NCBI RefSeq assembly: GCF_000173655.1
Contig: NZ_ABZU01000001.1
Location: 1-64,000, forward strand
Length of the DNA: 64,000 nt
Direction: 5' to 3'
From: Corynebacterium amycolatum SK46
GTDB lineage: Bacteria; Actinomycetota; Actinomycetes; Mycobacteriales; Mycobacteriaceae
The notes below the pieces were generated by a model, which did no database searches, had not been told where the DNA came from, and worked only from the letters and a program-made list of their open reading frames with translations. The translations under genes were made by a program, and so were the position numbers. Of the stretch, positions 53,758 through 62,473 are shown one piece after another; the first letter of the stretch is position 1; each line of letters starts with the position of its first letter.

Positions 53758-55947
53758 ATGTCTTCTTCGGCAGATTTTTCCGCTATTGCATCAGACCTGG
53801 CCGATGAGTCGACAGTGTTCCTTGACCTTGATATCGGTCCGCAAAAGGAGAAGATCCTTAACTACCTCATCGCTAAAGCTGTAGAGACCAGCCGCGCCAC
53901 CGACAGCAACGGCATCGTCGCAGCAGCCCTCGAACGCGAAGAGAAGGCCCCGACAGGTCTGCCGGGCGGGATAGCCATCCCCCACTGCCGCCATGAGGAC
54001 TGGTCGAAGCCGACCCTGATATTTGCCCGCTTAACCGGCGCTACGGAATTCACCACACCAGACGGGCCGGCGGACCTGCTCTTTTTCATCGGTGTCCCAT
54101 CTACTAACAGCGATGTCCACGTCGACATTCTGGCTGCACTCGCAAAAGCACTTCGCGATAAGGGGTTTCGCGCAGCTCTTCGCGGTGCTGAAAACGACGA
54201 TGAGGCCGCCCAGATTATTAGCGAGCACATCACCAAAGCGCCTCGTCGGAAAGCGAAAAATCCTCCGACGAAGACCAATATCGTCGCCATTACGGCCTGC
54301 CCCACTGGTATCGCTCACACTTACTTAGCAGCCGAAGCGCTTACTGGCGCGGCAGAAAGCATGGCTGATGTCACGCTAACTGTAGAAACTCAGGGCTCGG
54401 TAGGAACCCAGGACGCCCCCACAGAGGCAATTGACCGGGCCGACGTGCTGGTAATCGCTGCCGATATTGGAGTCACGGGGCTCAAGCGTTTCAGCGATAA
54501 ACCACAGGTCAAAGTGCCAATTCGTAAGGCAGTCAATGAACCCACTGCGGTTATTGAACAAGCGAAAGCGGTAGCAGAACAATCACGCGTTCGCGCCTAC
54601 GACCGAAAGGCGCCGCAGCCTAAGGATGACCACGACAAAAAAGCCGGTTCGCAAGCCGGTGATGCAGGCGCATACCCTACATCTGAGAGAGCACGGGCTG
54701 CTACGGAGGCAAGGGCGCCTAAACCGTCGTTACGCGGCGACAAAGCCTTTGGACACTGGGTTCGTGATGCCATTATGACCGGTGTCAGCTATATGGTGCC
54801 GTTCGTGGCCGCTTCTGGTTTGTTGATTGCGCTGGGATTCCTCGTCGGCGGTCATCAGGTTGGTCTAGTGGCTGACGCCGTGACTAGGGATTTGCGGCTG
54901 CCGGAGGTTATCGGGCTTGATGCTCCGATTGCTGTGCCGACGAAGGATCTCGGCACCGTGCTAGTTGATCGTAGTGGTCTGTGGCTGTATCTCGGCTCGG
55001 CGCTTTTTGCCATTGGCAACCACGGCATGCAGGTCATTGTGGCTGTAATGAGTGCTTATATTGCCTTTGGCATGACTGGCAGAGCCGGTATTGCACCAGG
55101 CTTCATTGGCGGTGCCATCGCGGTCACGGTTGGCGCCGGCTTCCTTGGGGGCCTAGTGACAGGGATTCTGGCGGGACTAGTCGTAGCCTTACTGTTGAGG
55201 ATGAGAGTCCCGGACTGGCTACGACCGCTAATGCCGGTTGTCGTGATTCCTATGCTCGGGGCTATGACCGTTGGGCTCACCATGTACCTGCTTCTCGGGA
55301 TGCCGCTGGCATGGCTGATGACAGCTCTGCAGCAGTGGCTGCAATCACTGGATACGGCAGCGGCGTTCCTGTTCGGTGGTCTTCTCGGCGCAATGATGTG
55401 CGTGGATATGGGCGGAATGATCAACAAGGCTGCTTATCTTTTTGCCGTCGCAAACATCGCCTCGGCAGATCCAGCATCATGGAAGGTCATGGCCGCTGTG
55501 ATGGCGGCGGGCATGGTACCTCCATTGGCTACATCTCTGGCAGTTGTGCTCCGACCAAAGCTGTTCAGTTCGGCGGAGCGTCAAAACGGCAAAGCGGGCT
55601 GGGTGCTCGGTGCTGCCTTCATTTCAGAGGGAGTGATTCCCTTCGCCGCCGCAGATCCGCTACGTGTGATTCCGTCGATTGTGATTGGCGGTGCCGTCAC
55701 CGGTGGCACCTCAATGGCTTTGGGTGCGGCCACACGTGTTCCGCACGGAGGTATTTTCGTGCTGTTTGCAATCGACAACCCTGTCGCATGGCTTGCTGCA
55801 ATCGTCTTGGGCAGCATAGTGGCAGCTATTCTCGTTGTGGCAGCTAAAAGTCTGTGGCCGCGGCAAGTCAGCACCGATAGTCAAAACGTAGAAGGATTTC
55901 TGCAAACTTCACCAAACATGCCCCATCCCAACCTGCCAAGCGATTAA
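53758..55947 (+). CDS. ptsF: Fructose-specific PTS enzyme IIABC
   Basis: The product has 729 residues with domains in the order A, B, C. The IIA domain (about 1-155) has the phospho-accepting H76 in IAIPHCRHED. The IIB domain (about 172-270) has C181 in ITACPTGIAHTYL. An acidic, Ala-rich linker (about 280-325) leads to the membrane IIC domain with about nine segments (GVSYMVPFVAASGLLIALGF onward). It imports fructose as fructose-1-phosphate. AAGGAG lies before the ATG. Confidence 0.96.
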   Translation: MSSSADFSAIASDLADESTVFLDLDIGPQKEKILNYLIAKAVETSRATDSNGIVAAALEREEKAPTGLPGGIAIPHCRHEDWSKPTLIFARLTGATEFTTPDGPADLLFFIGVPSTNSDVHVDILAALAKALRDKGFRAALRGAENDDEAAQIISEHITKAPRRKAKNPPTKTNIVAITACPTGIAHTYLAAEALTGAAESMADVTLTVETQGSVGTQDAPTEAIDRADVLVIAADIGVTGLKRFSDKPQVKVPIRKAVNEPTAVIEQAKAVAEQSRVRAYDRKAPQPKDDHDKKAGSQAGDAGAYPTSERARAATEARAPKPSLRGDKAFGHWVRDAIMTGVSYMVPFVAASGLLIALGFLVGGHQVGLVADAVTRDLRLPEVIGLDAPIAVPTKDLGTVLVDRSGLWLYLGSALFAIGNHGMQVIVAVMSAYIAFGMTGRAGIAPGFIGGAIAVTVGAGFLGGLVTGILAGLVVALLLRMRVPDWLRPLMPVVVIPMLGAMTVGLTMYLLLGMPLAWLMTALQQWLQSLDTAAAFLFGGLLGAMMCVDMGGMINKAAYLFAVANIASADPASWKVMAAVMAAGMVPPLATSLAVVLRPKLFSSAERQNGKAGWVLGAAFISEGVIPFAAADPLRVIPSIVIGGAVTGGTSMALGAATRVPHGGIFVLFAIDNPVAWLAAIVLGSIVAAILVVAAKSLWPRQVSTDSQNVEGFLQTSPNMPHPNLPSD

Positions 55948-56000
55948 GCTCTGAACAGGTGTCGAGGAAATCGATAAGCAGAAAGGCAAGGTGCCGCCCC

Positions 56001-56273
56001 ATGGCTACGCAACACGTCCACGTCGGCTCCAAGGTGGGTATTCATGCCCGCCCCGCGTCGGTAATCGCTGAGCGTGCCTCCCGATTTCAGGAAGAAATAC
56101 TGATCGAACTCATTGATTCACCCGAGCCCGACAACGAACCGGCTGATGCCTCCTCAACTTTGATGCTAATGGCACTCGGCGCAGGATATGGCGATGAAGT
56201 CGCCGTCACCAGTACAAACGCAGTTGCGGTGGAGAAGATAGCACAGCTCATTGCCCAAGATTTGAGCGATTAA
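56001..56273 (+). CDS. ptsH: PTS phosphocarrier HPr
   Basis: The product has 90 residues from the ATG with AGGTG upstream. The active site is H15 in KVGIHARPAS. The segment ADASSTLMLMALG (S51/S52) corresponds to the regulatory-serine helix of HPr, with slightly changed sequence. It transfers phosphate from enzyme I to PtsF. It lies 53 nt after ptsF, completing fruR-fruK-ptsF-ptsH. Confidence 0.95.
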   Translation: MATQHVHVGSKVGIHARPASVIAERASRFQEEILIELIDSPEPDNEPADASSTLMLMALGAGYGDEVAVTSTNAVAVEKIAQLIAQDLSD

Positions 56274-56282
56274 GAGCAATCA

Positions 56283-56332
56283 GCTTAACGACGAAACATC
56301 GTGGCAACGGTCACGGGGTTCCGTCGTTAAGC
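56283..56332. terminator. Long hairpin between ptsH and the NCS2 permease
   Basis: GCTTAACGACG (56283-56293) and CGTCGTTAAGC (56322-56332) are a perfect 11-bp inverted repeat, with CGTG/CACG nested inside. It lies between convergent genes. No strong T run follows. A 12-bp palindrome GCAAGATCTTGC (56339-56350) comes right after. Confidence 0.55.
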
Positions 56333-56364
56333 ATTCGTGCAAGATCTTGCCCTGGACAGGAGGC

Positions 56365-57708
56365 CTACGAGCGGTTCTCGCCGATGCGGTTGTAGAGCCA
56401 GTTCAAAATTGGATAGCCGATAATAATGCCGACCGAACCCCAAGCAATGCCCTCCAGCGTCAGCGAACCAATGTCGAGGGTGAGGTTGCCGATACCCGCA
56501 ATCAGCGCGGTGGCGGCAGCGGTGAGATTGACCGGGTTGTTGAAGTCGACCTTTTCGTCCATCCAGATGCGCACACCGAGCAGACCGATCAGGCCGTAGA
56601 GCACCATCGTTGCCCCACCGAGCACGCCGGTAGGAATGGTCAAGATAAGTGCGCCGAACTTTGGAATGAAAGCCAGTGCAATGGCCGTGAAAGCTGCCAC
56701 CCAGTAAGCGGCGGTCGAATAGACACGGGTAGCGGCCATAACCCCGATATTCTCAGCGTAGGTAGTGGTACCAGAACCACCAGCTGAACCGGCGATGGTG
56801 GTGGCTAGACCGTCTGCAATAAGAGCATCTCCAGCGATGTCATCGAGGTTTCGGCCAGTCATGGCAGCAACAGCCTTGACGTGACCGACATTCTCGGCAA
56901 TCAGCACCACGATGACAGGCAGACCAATCAGCATCGCATTGACGTGGAACTCCGGTGCGTGGAATGCGGGCATACCAATCCAGGCGGCATTGCCGACGGT
57001 TTCTGTAGCCTCGGGCGAGAGATTTCCGGTGGCAGCGGCGAAGATCCAGCCGATTAGTACGCCGATAAGGACTCCCAGACGGCTGACCATACCGCGGCCA
57101 GCGACGGTTGCGAAGACAATGGATGCCATCGTGACAAATGCGACCAACGGCTGAGTGGCGAAGTTCTCCGTGGCAGCAGGCGCCAGATTAAGTCCGATGA
57201 GAGCGACGATGCTTCCTGTTACTACAGGGGGCATGATCATATCGAGGACACGCTTGCCGGCGAACTTTACTACGAAGCCAACGAGCATGAGCGCAATGCC
57301 GGCGCAGAGCACGACACCGAGCTGAACACCAATACCCTGCGCCTGTGTCGCGGTCAGTGGCGCGATGAAGGCAAACGACGAGCCCAGGTAAGAGGGCAAG
57401 CGATTTCGGGTGATCAGCAGGAAGACAATCGTGCCGATACCCGAGAACAGCAGTGTGGTGTTGACTGGAAAACCGGTCAACAACGGCACCAGAAGAGTTG
57501 CACCAAACATGGCAATGACGTGCTGTGCGCCGATGCCAATCGTGCGAGGCCAATCGAGGCGTTCGTTGGGAGCCACCACGGCTCCCGGTGCGATCTTTCG
57601 ACCGTCACCGTGAATATCCCAACCGAAAAGACGGCCACGTTCGGCGTTTTCAGCAGACGGATTTGCGGAGGTTCCCTGTCGGGTCTCCGCGTCAGAAGTA
57701 GAATTCAT
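56365..57708 (-). CDS. NCS2-family uracil/xanthine permease
   Basis: The product has 447 residues from the ATG starting MNSTSDAET. A 45-residue polar N-terminus is followed by about 13-14 hydrophobic segments. Motifs VIAMFGATLLVPLLTGF, LGSSFAFIAPL and LIAENVGHVKAV, with the Glu of the substrate site, and the GGSGTTTYAENIGVMAATRVYS block are typical of UraA-like nucleobase:H+ symporters. Uracil is the likely substrate, with xanthine possible. No Shine-Dalgarno sequence precedes the ATG. Confidence 0.9.
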   Translation of the reverse strand: MNSTSDAETRQGTSANPSAENAERGRLFGWDIHGDGRKIAPGAVVAPNERLDWPRTIGIGAQHVIAMFGATLLVPLLTGFPVNTTLLFSGIGTIVFLLITRNRLPSYLGSSFAFIAPLTATQAQGIGVQLGVVLCAGIALMLVGFVVKFAGKRVLDMIMPPVVTGSIVALIGLNLAPAATENFATQPLVAFVTMASIVFATVAGRGMVSRLGVLIGVLIGWIFAAATGNLSPEATETVGNAAWIGMPAFHAPEFHVNAMLIGLPVIVVLIAENVGHVKAVAAMTGRNLDDIAGDALIADGLATTIAGSAGGSGTTTYAENIGVMAATRVYSTAAYWVAAFTAIALAFIPKFGALILTIPTGVLGGATMVLYGLIGLLGVRIWMDEKVDFNNPVNLTAAATALIAGIGNLTLDIGSLTLEGIAWGSVGIIIGYPILNWLYNRIGENRS

Positions 57709-57715
57709 GGTCTTA

Positions 57716-57721
57716 ATGCTA
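57716..57721 (-). promoter_or_regulatory. -10 box of a probable leaderless NCS2 permease promoter
   Basis: TAGCAT on the minus strand ends 7 nt before the ATG of the permease. Nothing resembling a ribosome site is present. Confidence 0.4.
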
Positions 57722-57804
57722 GTGGATGCCCACCGCAGATCACGCCACGGATACCGCCTCAACCCCAGGACTGCCGGAGCTCTTTTCCGCTCGCACTATT
57801 CCGG

Positions 57805-59412
57805 CTAGGAGTCAATGCTACTTTCCTCATTCGCATCAGCCGTGAAGTCAGTATCTGCTGCAGGTTCAATGTGGTACGCCGACAGTTCATCCGCGAGGCT
57901 AGTGGGCAAACGCACATCCATCTGGGTGCCTTGCTCCGTCCATGTCTCCGACAGCACGGTCGCATCTTCGTGGAGCATGGAGACAATATTGCCCTTGTCA
58001 TAGGGGATCAACATGTGAACGTGAGACTCCAGCTCATTGAGAGCAAGCTCGAGTCGGGTCTCCAGTTCACCGATCCCCTCACCCGTTCGCGCAGAGACAA
58101 AGACCGCATCATCGAGCTGGTGGCGCAGTTGTGCCAGGGTAATGCCATCGGCCTTGTCCACCTTGTTGACTACCAACAGCTCGGGCGGAATCTCAGCCTT
58201 TTCTTCCTCCGCGATTTCGTTGATGACTTTGTTGACAGCCTTAATCTGATCCAGCGGGAATGGGTCAGAGGAGTCTACGACGTGCATGATGACGTCGGCT
58301 TCGAGTACCTCTTCCAAGGTCGAGCGAAAAGCTTCAATGAGCTGGGTCGGCAAGTGGCGAACAAATCCGACCGTATCGGTCATAATCACCGTGCGGCCGT
58401 CGCGAAGCTTGGTGCGACGAGTCGTCGGATCCAGCGTTGCAAACAGCGCGTCTTCCACCAACACCCCAGCGTCTGTCAGCGCATTGAGCAACGAAGACTT
58501 GCCCGCGTTGGTGTAGCCGACAATTGCCACGCGCGGCAGGTGCCCAGCCTTACGACGTGCGCGCTTAATCTCACGCGCAGTCTTCATGCCGGCCAATTCC
58601 TTGCGAATCCGCGCCATATCTTGGCGCAGTCGCCGACGATCGGTTTCAATCTTAGTTTCACCCGGACCACGCAGACCCACGCCGCCGTTAGAGCCCGCGC
58701 GACCACCAGCCTGACGCGACAGGTTGCCACCCCAGCCGCGCAGACGCGTGTACAAGTACTGCATCTGTGCCAGCGAGACCTGCGCCTTGCCCTCCTTGGA
58801 CTTCGCGTGCTGAGCAAAGATATCCAGAATCAGCATGGTGCGGTCAATAACCTTGGCGTCAAGCCGGTCTTCCAGCGCCACCAATTGGCCGGGGGACAGC
58901 TCACCGTCGCAAATAACTGTATCTGCGCCGGTAGAAGCGACAATATCGCGAAGCTCGTTGAGCTTGCCAGATCCCACGTAAGTGCCAGGGTCCGGCTTAT
59001 CGCGGCGCTGCAGCACCATCTCTAAAACTTCCGAACCTGCAGTCTCTGCCAGTGCGGCGAGCTCCTCCATCGCCACTTCGGCTTCCTGAAGGGTCCCGGA
59101 TGTCCAGACACCGAGCAGCACCACGCGTTCTAGGCGGAGCTGACGGTACTCGACCATCGCCTCTTCAGACTCAGTATGTGCTACTGACCTGGTCAGCCGG
59201 CGCAGAGAGGAACGCGCCTCCAGATCCAAATCACCGACCGTAGGTTCCCTTTGCGTGCCGACGTTCGTTGCGAACGCATCCCCGGAGGCACTATCGGCGT
59301 TTTCGCCAGCATCATTAGCGTCGATGAGAAAATCGTCCATCTCGTGCGAGGTGCTAGCCTGCTGCGACATTTCGTCGCTGACCTCATCAAAGTTGTTGGA
59401 AAAATTCGTCAT
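57805..59412 (-). CDS. hflX: GTPase HflX
   Basis: The product has 535 residues from the ATG starting MTNFSNNF; an ATG 14 codons later is possible. The N-terminal 100 residues are an acidic extension. The HflX domain holds RDKPDPGTYVGSGKLNELR and the glycine-rich GGRAGSNGGVGLRGPGE. The GTPase motifs are GYTNAGKSSLLN (G1), DTVGFVRHLP (G3) and VVNKVDKA (G4). It splits or rescues stalled 70S ribosomes. In M. tuberculosis it is next to dapF; here the feo operon lies between. Confidence 0.95.
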   Translation of the reverse strand: MTNFSNNFDEVSDEMSQQASTSHEMDDFLIDANDAGENADSASGDAFATNVGTQREPTVGDLDLEARSSLRRLTRSVAHTESEEAMVEYRQLRLERVVLLGVWTSGTLQEAEVAMEELAALAETAGSEVLEMVLQRRDKPDPGTYVGSGKLNELRDIVASTGADTVICDGELSPGQLVALEDRLDAKVIDRTMLILDIFAQHAKSKEGKAQVSLAQMQYLYTRLRGWGGNLSRQAGGRAGSNGGVGLRGPGETKIETDRRRLRQDMARIRKELAGMKTAREIKRARRKAGHLPRVAIVGYTNAGKSSLLNALTDAGVLVEDALFATLDPTTRRTKLRDGRTVIMTDTVGFVRHLPTQLIEAFRSTLEEVLEADVIMHVVDSSDPFPLDQIKAVNKVINEIAEEEKAEIPPELLVVNKVDKADGITLAQLRHQLDDAVFVSARTGEGIGELETRLELALNELESHVHMLIPYDKGNIVSMLHEDATVLSETWTEQGTQMDVRLPTSLADELSAYHIEPAADTDFTADANEESSIDS

Positions 59413-59487
59413 ACTAGCTGCTATTGTCGCATGACAAGCCAAATTCTCCGCATTGTGTGCGGAGAATACCGAGCTGAAGCTCAAGAC

Positions 59488-59805
59488 TTAGGCTGCAGAA
59501 GGTGGCCTGCGTGTCAGAACCAGTGCAACCGGACCACTGTTAGTACTACCGCCAGCACACGTACCACTGTCGGACACTCCGCAGTTGGAACAACCTCCGC
59601 CTGGGCACATGCCACCGAGGGATTCCCGGCGCAGTTGGCCGGTGTGTTCCATGCGGTCAAGGATGAGGTCTACCGTTGCTCGCTGCAGGCCGGTGATTTC
59701 GCAGATTTTGCGCCGGGAGCTAATGCCCTGCGCAATTGCATCCTGGACGGCTTCTGTAGGCCGACGAGTAACCGTCGTATTCTTCCTGGCTCTAAAGAGT
59801 CCCAC
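59488..59805 (-). CDS. feoC: FeoC-like winged-helix protein with Cys cluster
   Basis: The product has 105 residues (GTG start with AAAGGAG upstream). Residues 15-60 form a small winged helix (SSRRKICEITGLQRATVDLILDRM). A glycine-rich loop with cysteines follows (MCPGGGCSNCGVSDSGTC), a probable iron-sulfur or metal site as in FeoC proteins. It lies 102 nt downstream of feoB on the same strand, and should modulate FeoB. The C-terminal 20 residues are variable. Confidence 0.7.
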   Translation of the reverse strand: MGLFRARKNTTVTRRPTEAVQDAIAQGISSRRKICEITGLQRATVDLILDRMEHTGQLRRESLGGMCPGGGCSNCGVSDSGTCAGGSTNSGPVALVLTRRPPSAA

Positions 59806-59907
59806 GGCGATAGCTCCTTTCCGTATCGGGATTCTTGTTGGACCTGATTTCTAGTTGGAAAATGTGTCCTAGTAGCTTTGCCGAAGCTCCTAGGAATTTA
59901 CGAGGCT

Positions 59908-61893
59908 TTACAGGAACAGTTTCAACCCTTGGAAAACAATCACGGCCAGTGCCCATGCAACGACCAGCTGCGCTAGCAAACCGAAGCCCGTCCACTTCAA
60001 GCCGATCTCGCGGCGTTGTGCCGCGAGCGTAGCCACGCACGGTGTGTAAGCCAGCAGGAAGATCATGTAGGCCCAGACTGCTGCCAATCCATTTCCATCG
60101 GATGCATTGTCAAAGTCACGTCGAATATTCTCCGCGAGCGGGCTGGAGGCCTGTTCGCTCGAATCCGAGTCGGTGACGTCCTCCACTGCATAGGTCTGTG
60201 CCCAGGTAGAAATGACGGCTTCCTTGGCCACAAAGCCCGTCACCAACGGACCTGTCAGAGACCATGTGCCGAAACCTGCCGGGTTAAAAACAGGAGCAAT
60301 AGTTGCGCTGACTGTACCGTATGCGGAGTCCTGCGGTGCCAGGTCTTCATCGGCAAAGGAGTGCCCGGAGACAACCGGGATAGACATCAGTAGCCAAACG
60401 ACGATGACGGTGCTGACGATGATTCCACTAGCGGTCTGCAGAAAGCCCTTCAGACGCATCCACATCACTGATAGTGCCAGTCGTGCAGTCGGTAGCTGGT
60501 AGGTTGGCAGGTCAATGACCAGCGGTTCCGACGGCATGGTGCGCCACAGAGTCTTACGCAGCGCAAGGCCGGTCAGAACGATCAGCAGAATCGAGATCAC
60601 GTACATAGCGAAGACGACGGTGCCCGCGTGTTCCGGGAAGAACACCGCACCCAGCATGACATACACGGTTAGGCGCGCCGAACAGGAGGTAAACGGAACC
60701 AGTAGTGCCGTCAATATGCGGTGGCGCGGATTACTTAGCACACGTGTCGCCGAAATCGCTGGCACGTTACAACCAAAGCCGACGATGAGCGGAATAAATG
60801 CCTTACCCGGAAGACCAATTACACGCATGACACGGTCCGCCACCACGGCCGCACGCGCCATATACCCTGAATCCTCGAGCACTGCGAGGCACAGGAACAT
60901 GAGTGCCATCAGCGGAACAAAGGTCAGCACCATGCCGACACCGCCGATGATGCCGTTCACAAGCAGCCCCGTGACAATCGGATGGTCCCATCCCATCGCT
61001 TCTAATCCGCGGGTAACCAGATCTGCGAAATTACCGGTAATAAGGGTTTCTAAACCGTCCTGCAACGGCGCTGCCACCGTGGTCGTGATCTGGAAGACTG
61101 CCCACATGACCGCCAGGAACACAATCGGTCCGAGAACCGGATGGAGAACCACGTTATCAATGCGGTCGGAGAACGTCTGGCGATCTTCTACCCCGCCCGT
61201 AGCTGCCGCAACCGCCGCATCAATCGCGGCAAAGCGTGCGTCGTCCAGGCGTTCAATCGAGTCACCATCGGCCCGGCGAATCGGTGACGATACCGAACTA
61301 CATCCGTCCAGAGCCGCAGCTACCGCGTCGGCCAACCGCGCCATTCCCGCTTTACGACGGGGATCCAGCGCCACCACTGGCATCCCCATAGCTGACTGCA
61401 ATGCGTCCGGATTCACATCGATGCCCTTGGCCTTGGCAACATCGAGTTTGGTCAGGGCCAGAACGATGCGCTGGGGCTGCTCCGCCAACTCCGCAGCCAT
61501 GTAGAGGCCACGCCCCAGTGCCGTGGCGTCGACAACGACAACGACGAGATCCGGGCGTTCTTCTTCCGGTTTCTCGATGAGCATCTCGCGAGTGAGCTCT
61601 TCGTCCGGGCTCATGGCATCCAGCGAGTAGGCACCCGGGAAATCGATGACATCGTACTCAGCGGCATCGGTCTTCCACGCGCCGCGACTGACCTCCACGG
61701 TCGTACCAGGCCAATTGCCCATCTGCGCTTTCGCACCAGTCAAACTATTGAACAGTGTTGACTTACCGGAGTTCGGAGCGCCGACTACGGCAACAACAGG
61801 TGCACCCTCCTTTGCTGGTGCACCGCCGCTGCACGCATGACAGCTGGGCGTAGATGCGAATTTTCGCGTTGAAGAATCCGTAGGTGTTGTCAT
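59908..61893 (-). CDS. feoB: Ferrous iron transporter FeoB
   Basis: The product has 661 residues. An N-terminal CHACSGG segment precedes the G domain with VGAPNSGKSTLFNSLTG (G1), GTTVEVSRG (G2), DFPGAYSLDAMS (G3) and TKLD (G4). The helical GDI-like region is followed by about nine or ten membrane segments containing the two Gate motifs (VGFGCNVPAISATR and VPFTSCSARLTVYV) with conserved cysteines. It imports Fe2+. It lies 42 nt after feoA. Confidence 0.95.
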   Translation of the reverse strand: MTTPTDSSTRKFASTPSCHACSGGAPAKEGAPVVAVVGAPNSGKSTLFNSLTGAKAQMGNWPGTTVEVSRGAWKTDAAEYDVIDFPGAYSLDAMSPDEELTREMLIEKPEEERPDLVVVVVDATALGRGLYMAAELAEQPQRIVLALTKLDVAKAKGIDVNPDALQSAMGMPVVALDPRRKAGMARLADAVAAALDGCSSVSSPIRRADGDSIERLDDARFAAIDAAVAAATGGVEDRQTFSDRIDNVVLHPVLGPIVFLAVMWAVFQITTTVAAPLQDGLETLITGNFADLVTRGLEAMGWDHPIVTGLLVNGIIGGVGMVLTFVPLMALMFLCLAVLEDSGYMARAAVVADRVMRVIGLPGKAFIPLIVGFGCNVPAISATRVLSNPRHRILTALLVPFTSCSARLTVYVMLGAVFFPEHAGTVVFAMYVISILLIVLTGLALRKTLWRTMPSEPLVIDLPTYQLPTARLALSVMWMRLKGFLQTASGIIVSTVIVVWLLMSIPVVSGHSFADEDLAPQDSAYGTVSATIAPVFNPAGFGTWSLTGPLVTGFVAKEAVISTWAQTYAVEDVTDSDSSEQASSPLAENIRRDFDNASDGNGLAAVWAYMIFLLAYTPCVATLAAQRREIGLKWTGFGLLAQLVVAWALAVIVFQGLKLFL

Positions 61894-61935
61894 TGTTAAC
61901 TTTCAGGAGGGAGGTGAGAAAAGAGATGTACGGGA

Positions 61936-62193
61936 CTAACCCGCGATGGACATCTTGTGCAGCGTGCTGGCATCGATGGCGTAGCGCGTTGCGCCAGCAT
62001 GGACGATTCGCCCACCGCCGCTGGTGCTCCGTCCCACAGTGACACTCATTCCAGGGCGAAGCCCCAGTTGCGAAAGCCTGCGACACAGGCACTCATCCAC
62101 ATGCGACGCTCCCAGAGTGACGGTTACCCCCACCGGGACGTCGGCAAGCGACTGAATGTCATCCGACTGTTTTCGAAACCGCAATCCGAGCAT
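61936..62193 (-). CDS. feoA: Ferrous iron transport protein FeoA
   Basis: The product has 85 residues with an SH3-like FeoA fold. Conserved strands include LADVPVGVTVTLGA, RLSQLGLRPGMSVTVGR and TRYAIDASTLHKM. It is a small cytoplasmic partner of FeoB. It is the first gene of the feoA-feoB-feoC operon, with a DtxR-type dyad about 70 nt upstream. Confidence 0.92.
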   Translation of the reverse strand: MLGLRFRKQSDDIQSLADVPVGVTVTLGASHVDECLCRRLSQLGLRPGMSVTVGRSTSGGGRIVHAGATRYAIDASTLHKMSIAG

Positions 62194-62260
62194 GAGAAAC
62201 CTCGCTTACATAGATAAGAATTAAGCTAAGCATTGAGTGTTTACGGAGATGAGCTTACTC

Positions 62261-62274
62261 TTAGGCATGCCTAA
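62261..62274. promoter_or_regulatory. Candidate DtxR operator upstream of feoA
   Basis: TTAGGCATGCCTAA is a perfect 14-bp palindrome whose TTAGG/CCTAA ends match the DtxR/IdeR half-site. A further TAAGCTAAGC lies at 62222-62231. The site suits repression of feoAB by iron-loaded DtxR, encoded in this same window. Confidence 0.6.
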
Positions 62275-62406
62275 ATGGAATAAACCGGGCACACCTAAGG
62301 AAAGTTATTTATACCACACTTAATATTCACCTATTTAGCGTGGCAGAATTGTTAGTCCAATCCGAATAGTTACCGCGGTGTGAAGGAATGGTTTTAGGCG
62401 CCCCAG

Positions 62407-62419
62407 AGCACAATGTGCT
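62407..62419. promoter_or_regulatory. 13-bp palindrome before the Cys-tail protein gene
   Basis: AGCACA-A-TGTGCT is a perfect 6-1-6 dyad about 55 nt before the start codon. It looks like a regulator binding site; the regulator is unknown. Confidence 0.4.
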
Positions 62420-62473
62420 GACGTGCGATTCGTTAGTTCGCAGATGAAGATATGGGAAGTATTATCGAGAAGT

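Noticed and set aside
57520-59025. 501-codon open frame on the plus strand antisense to hflX
   Set aside because: It is a shadow of the high-quality hflX frame and its translation has no protein-like motifs.
60515-61504. 329-codon plus-strand frame within feoB
   Set aside because: It is antisense to the FeoB membrane region; Ser/Arg/Thr-biased composition is typical of a shadow frame.
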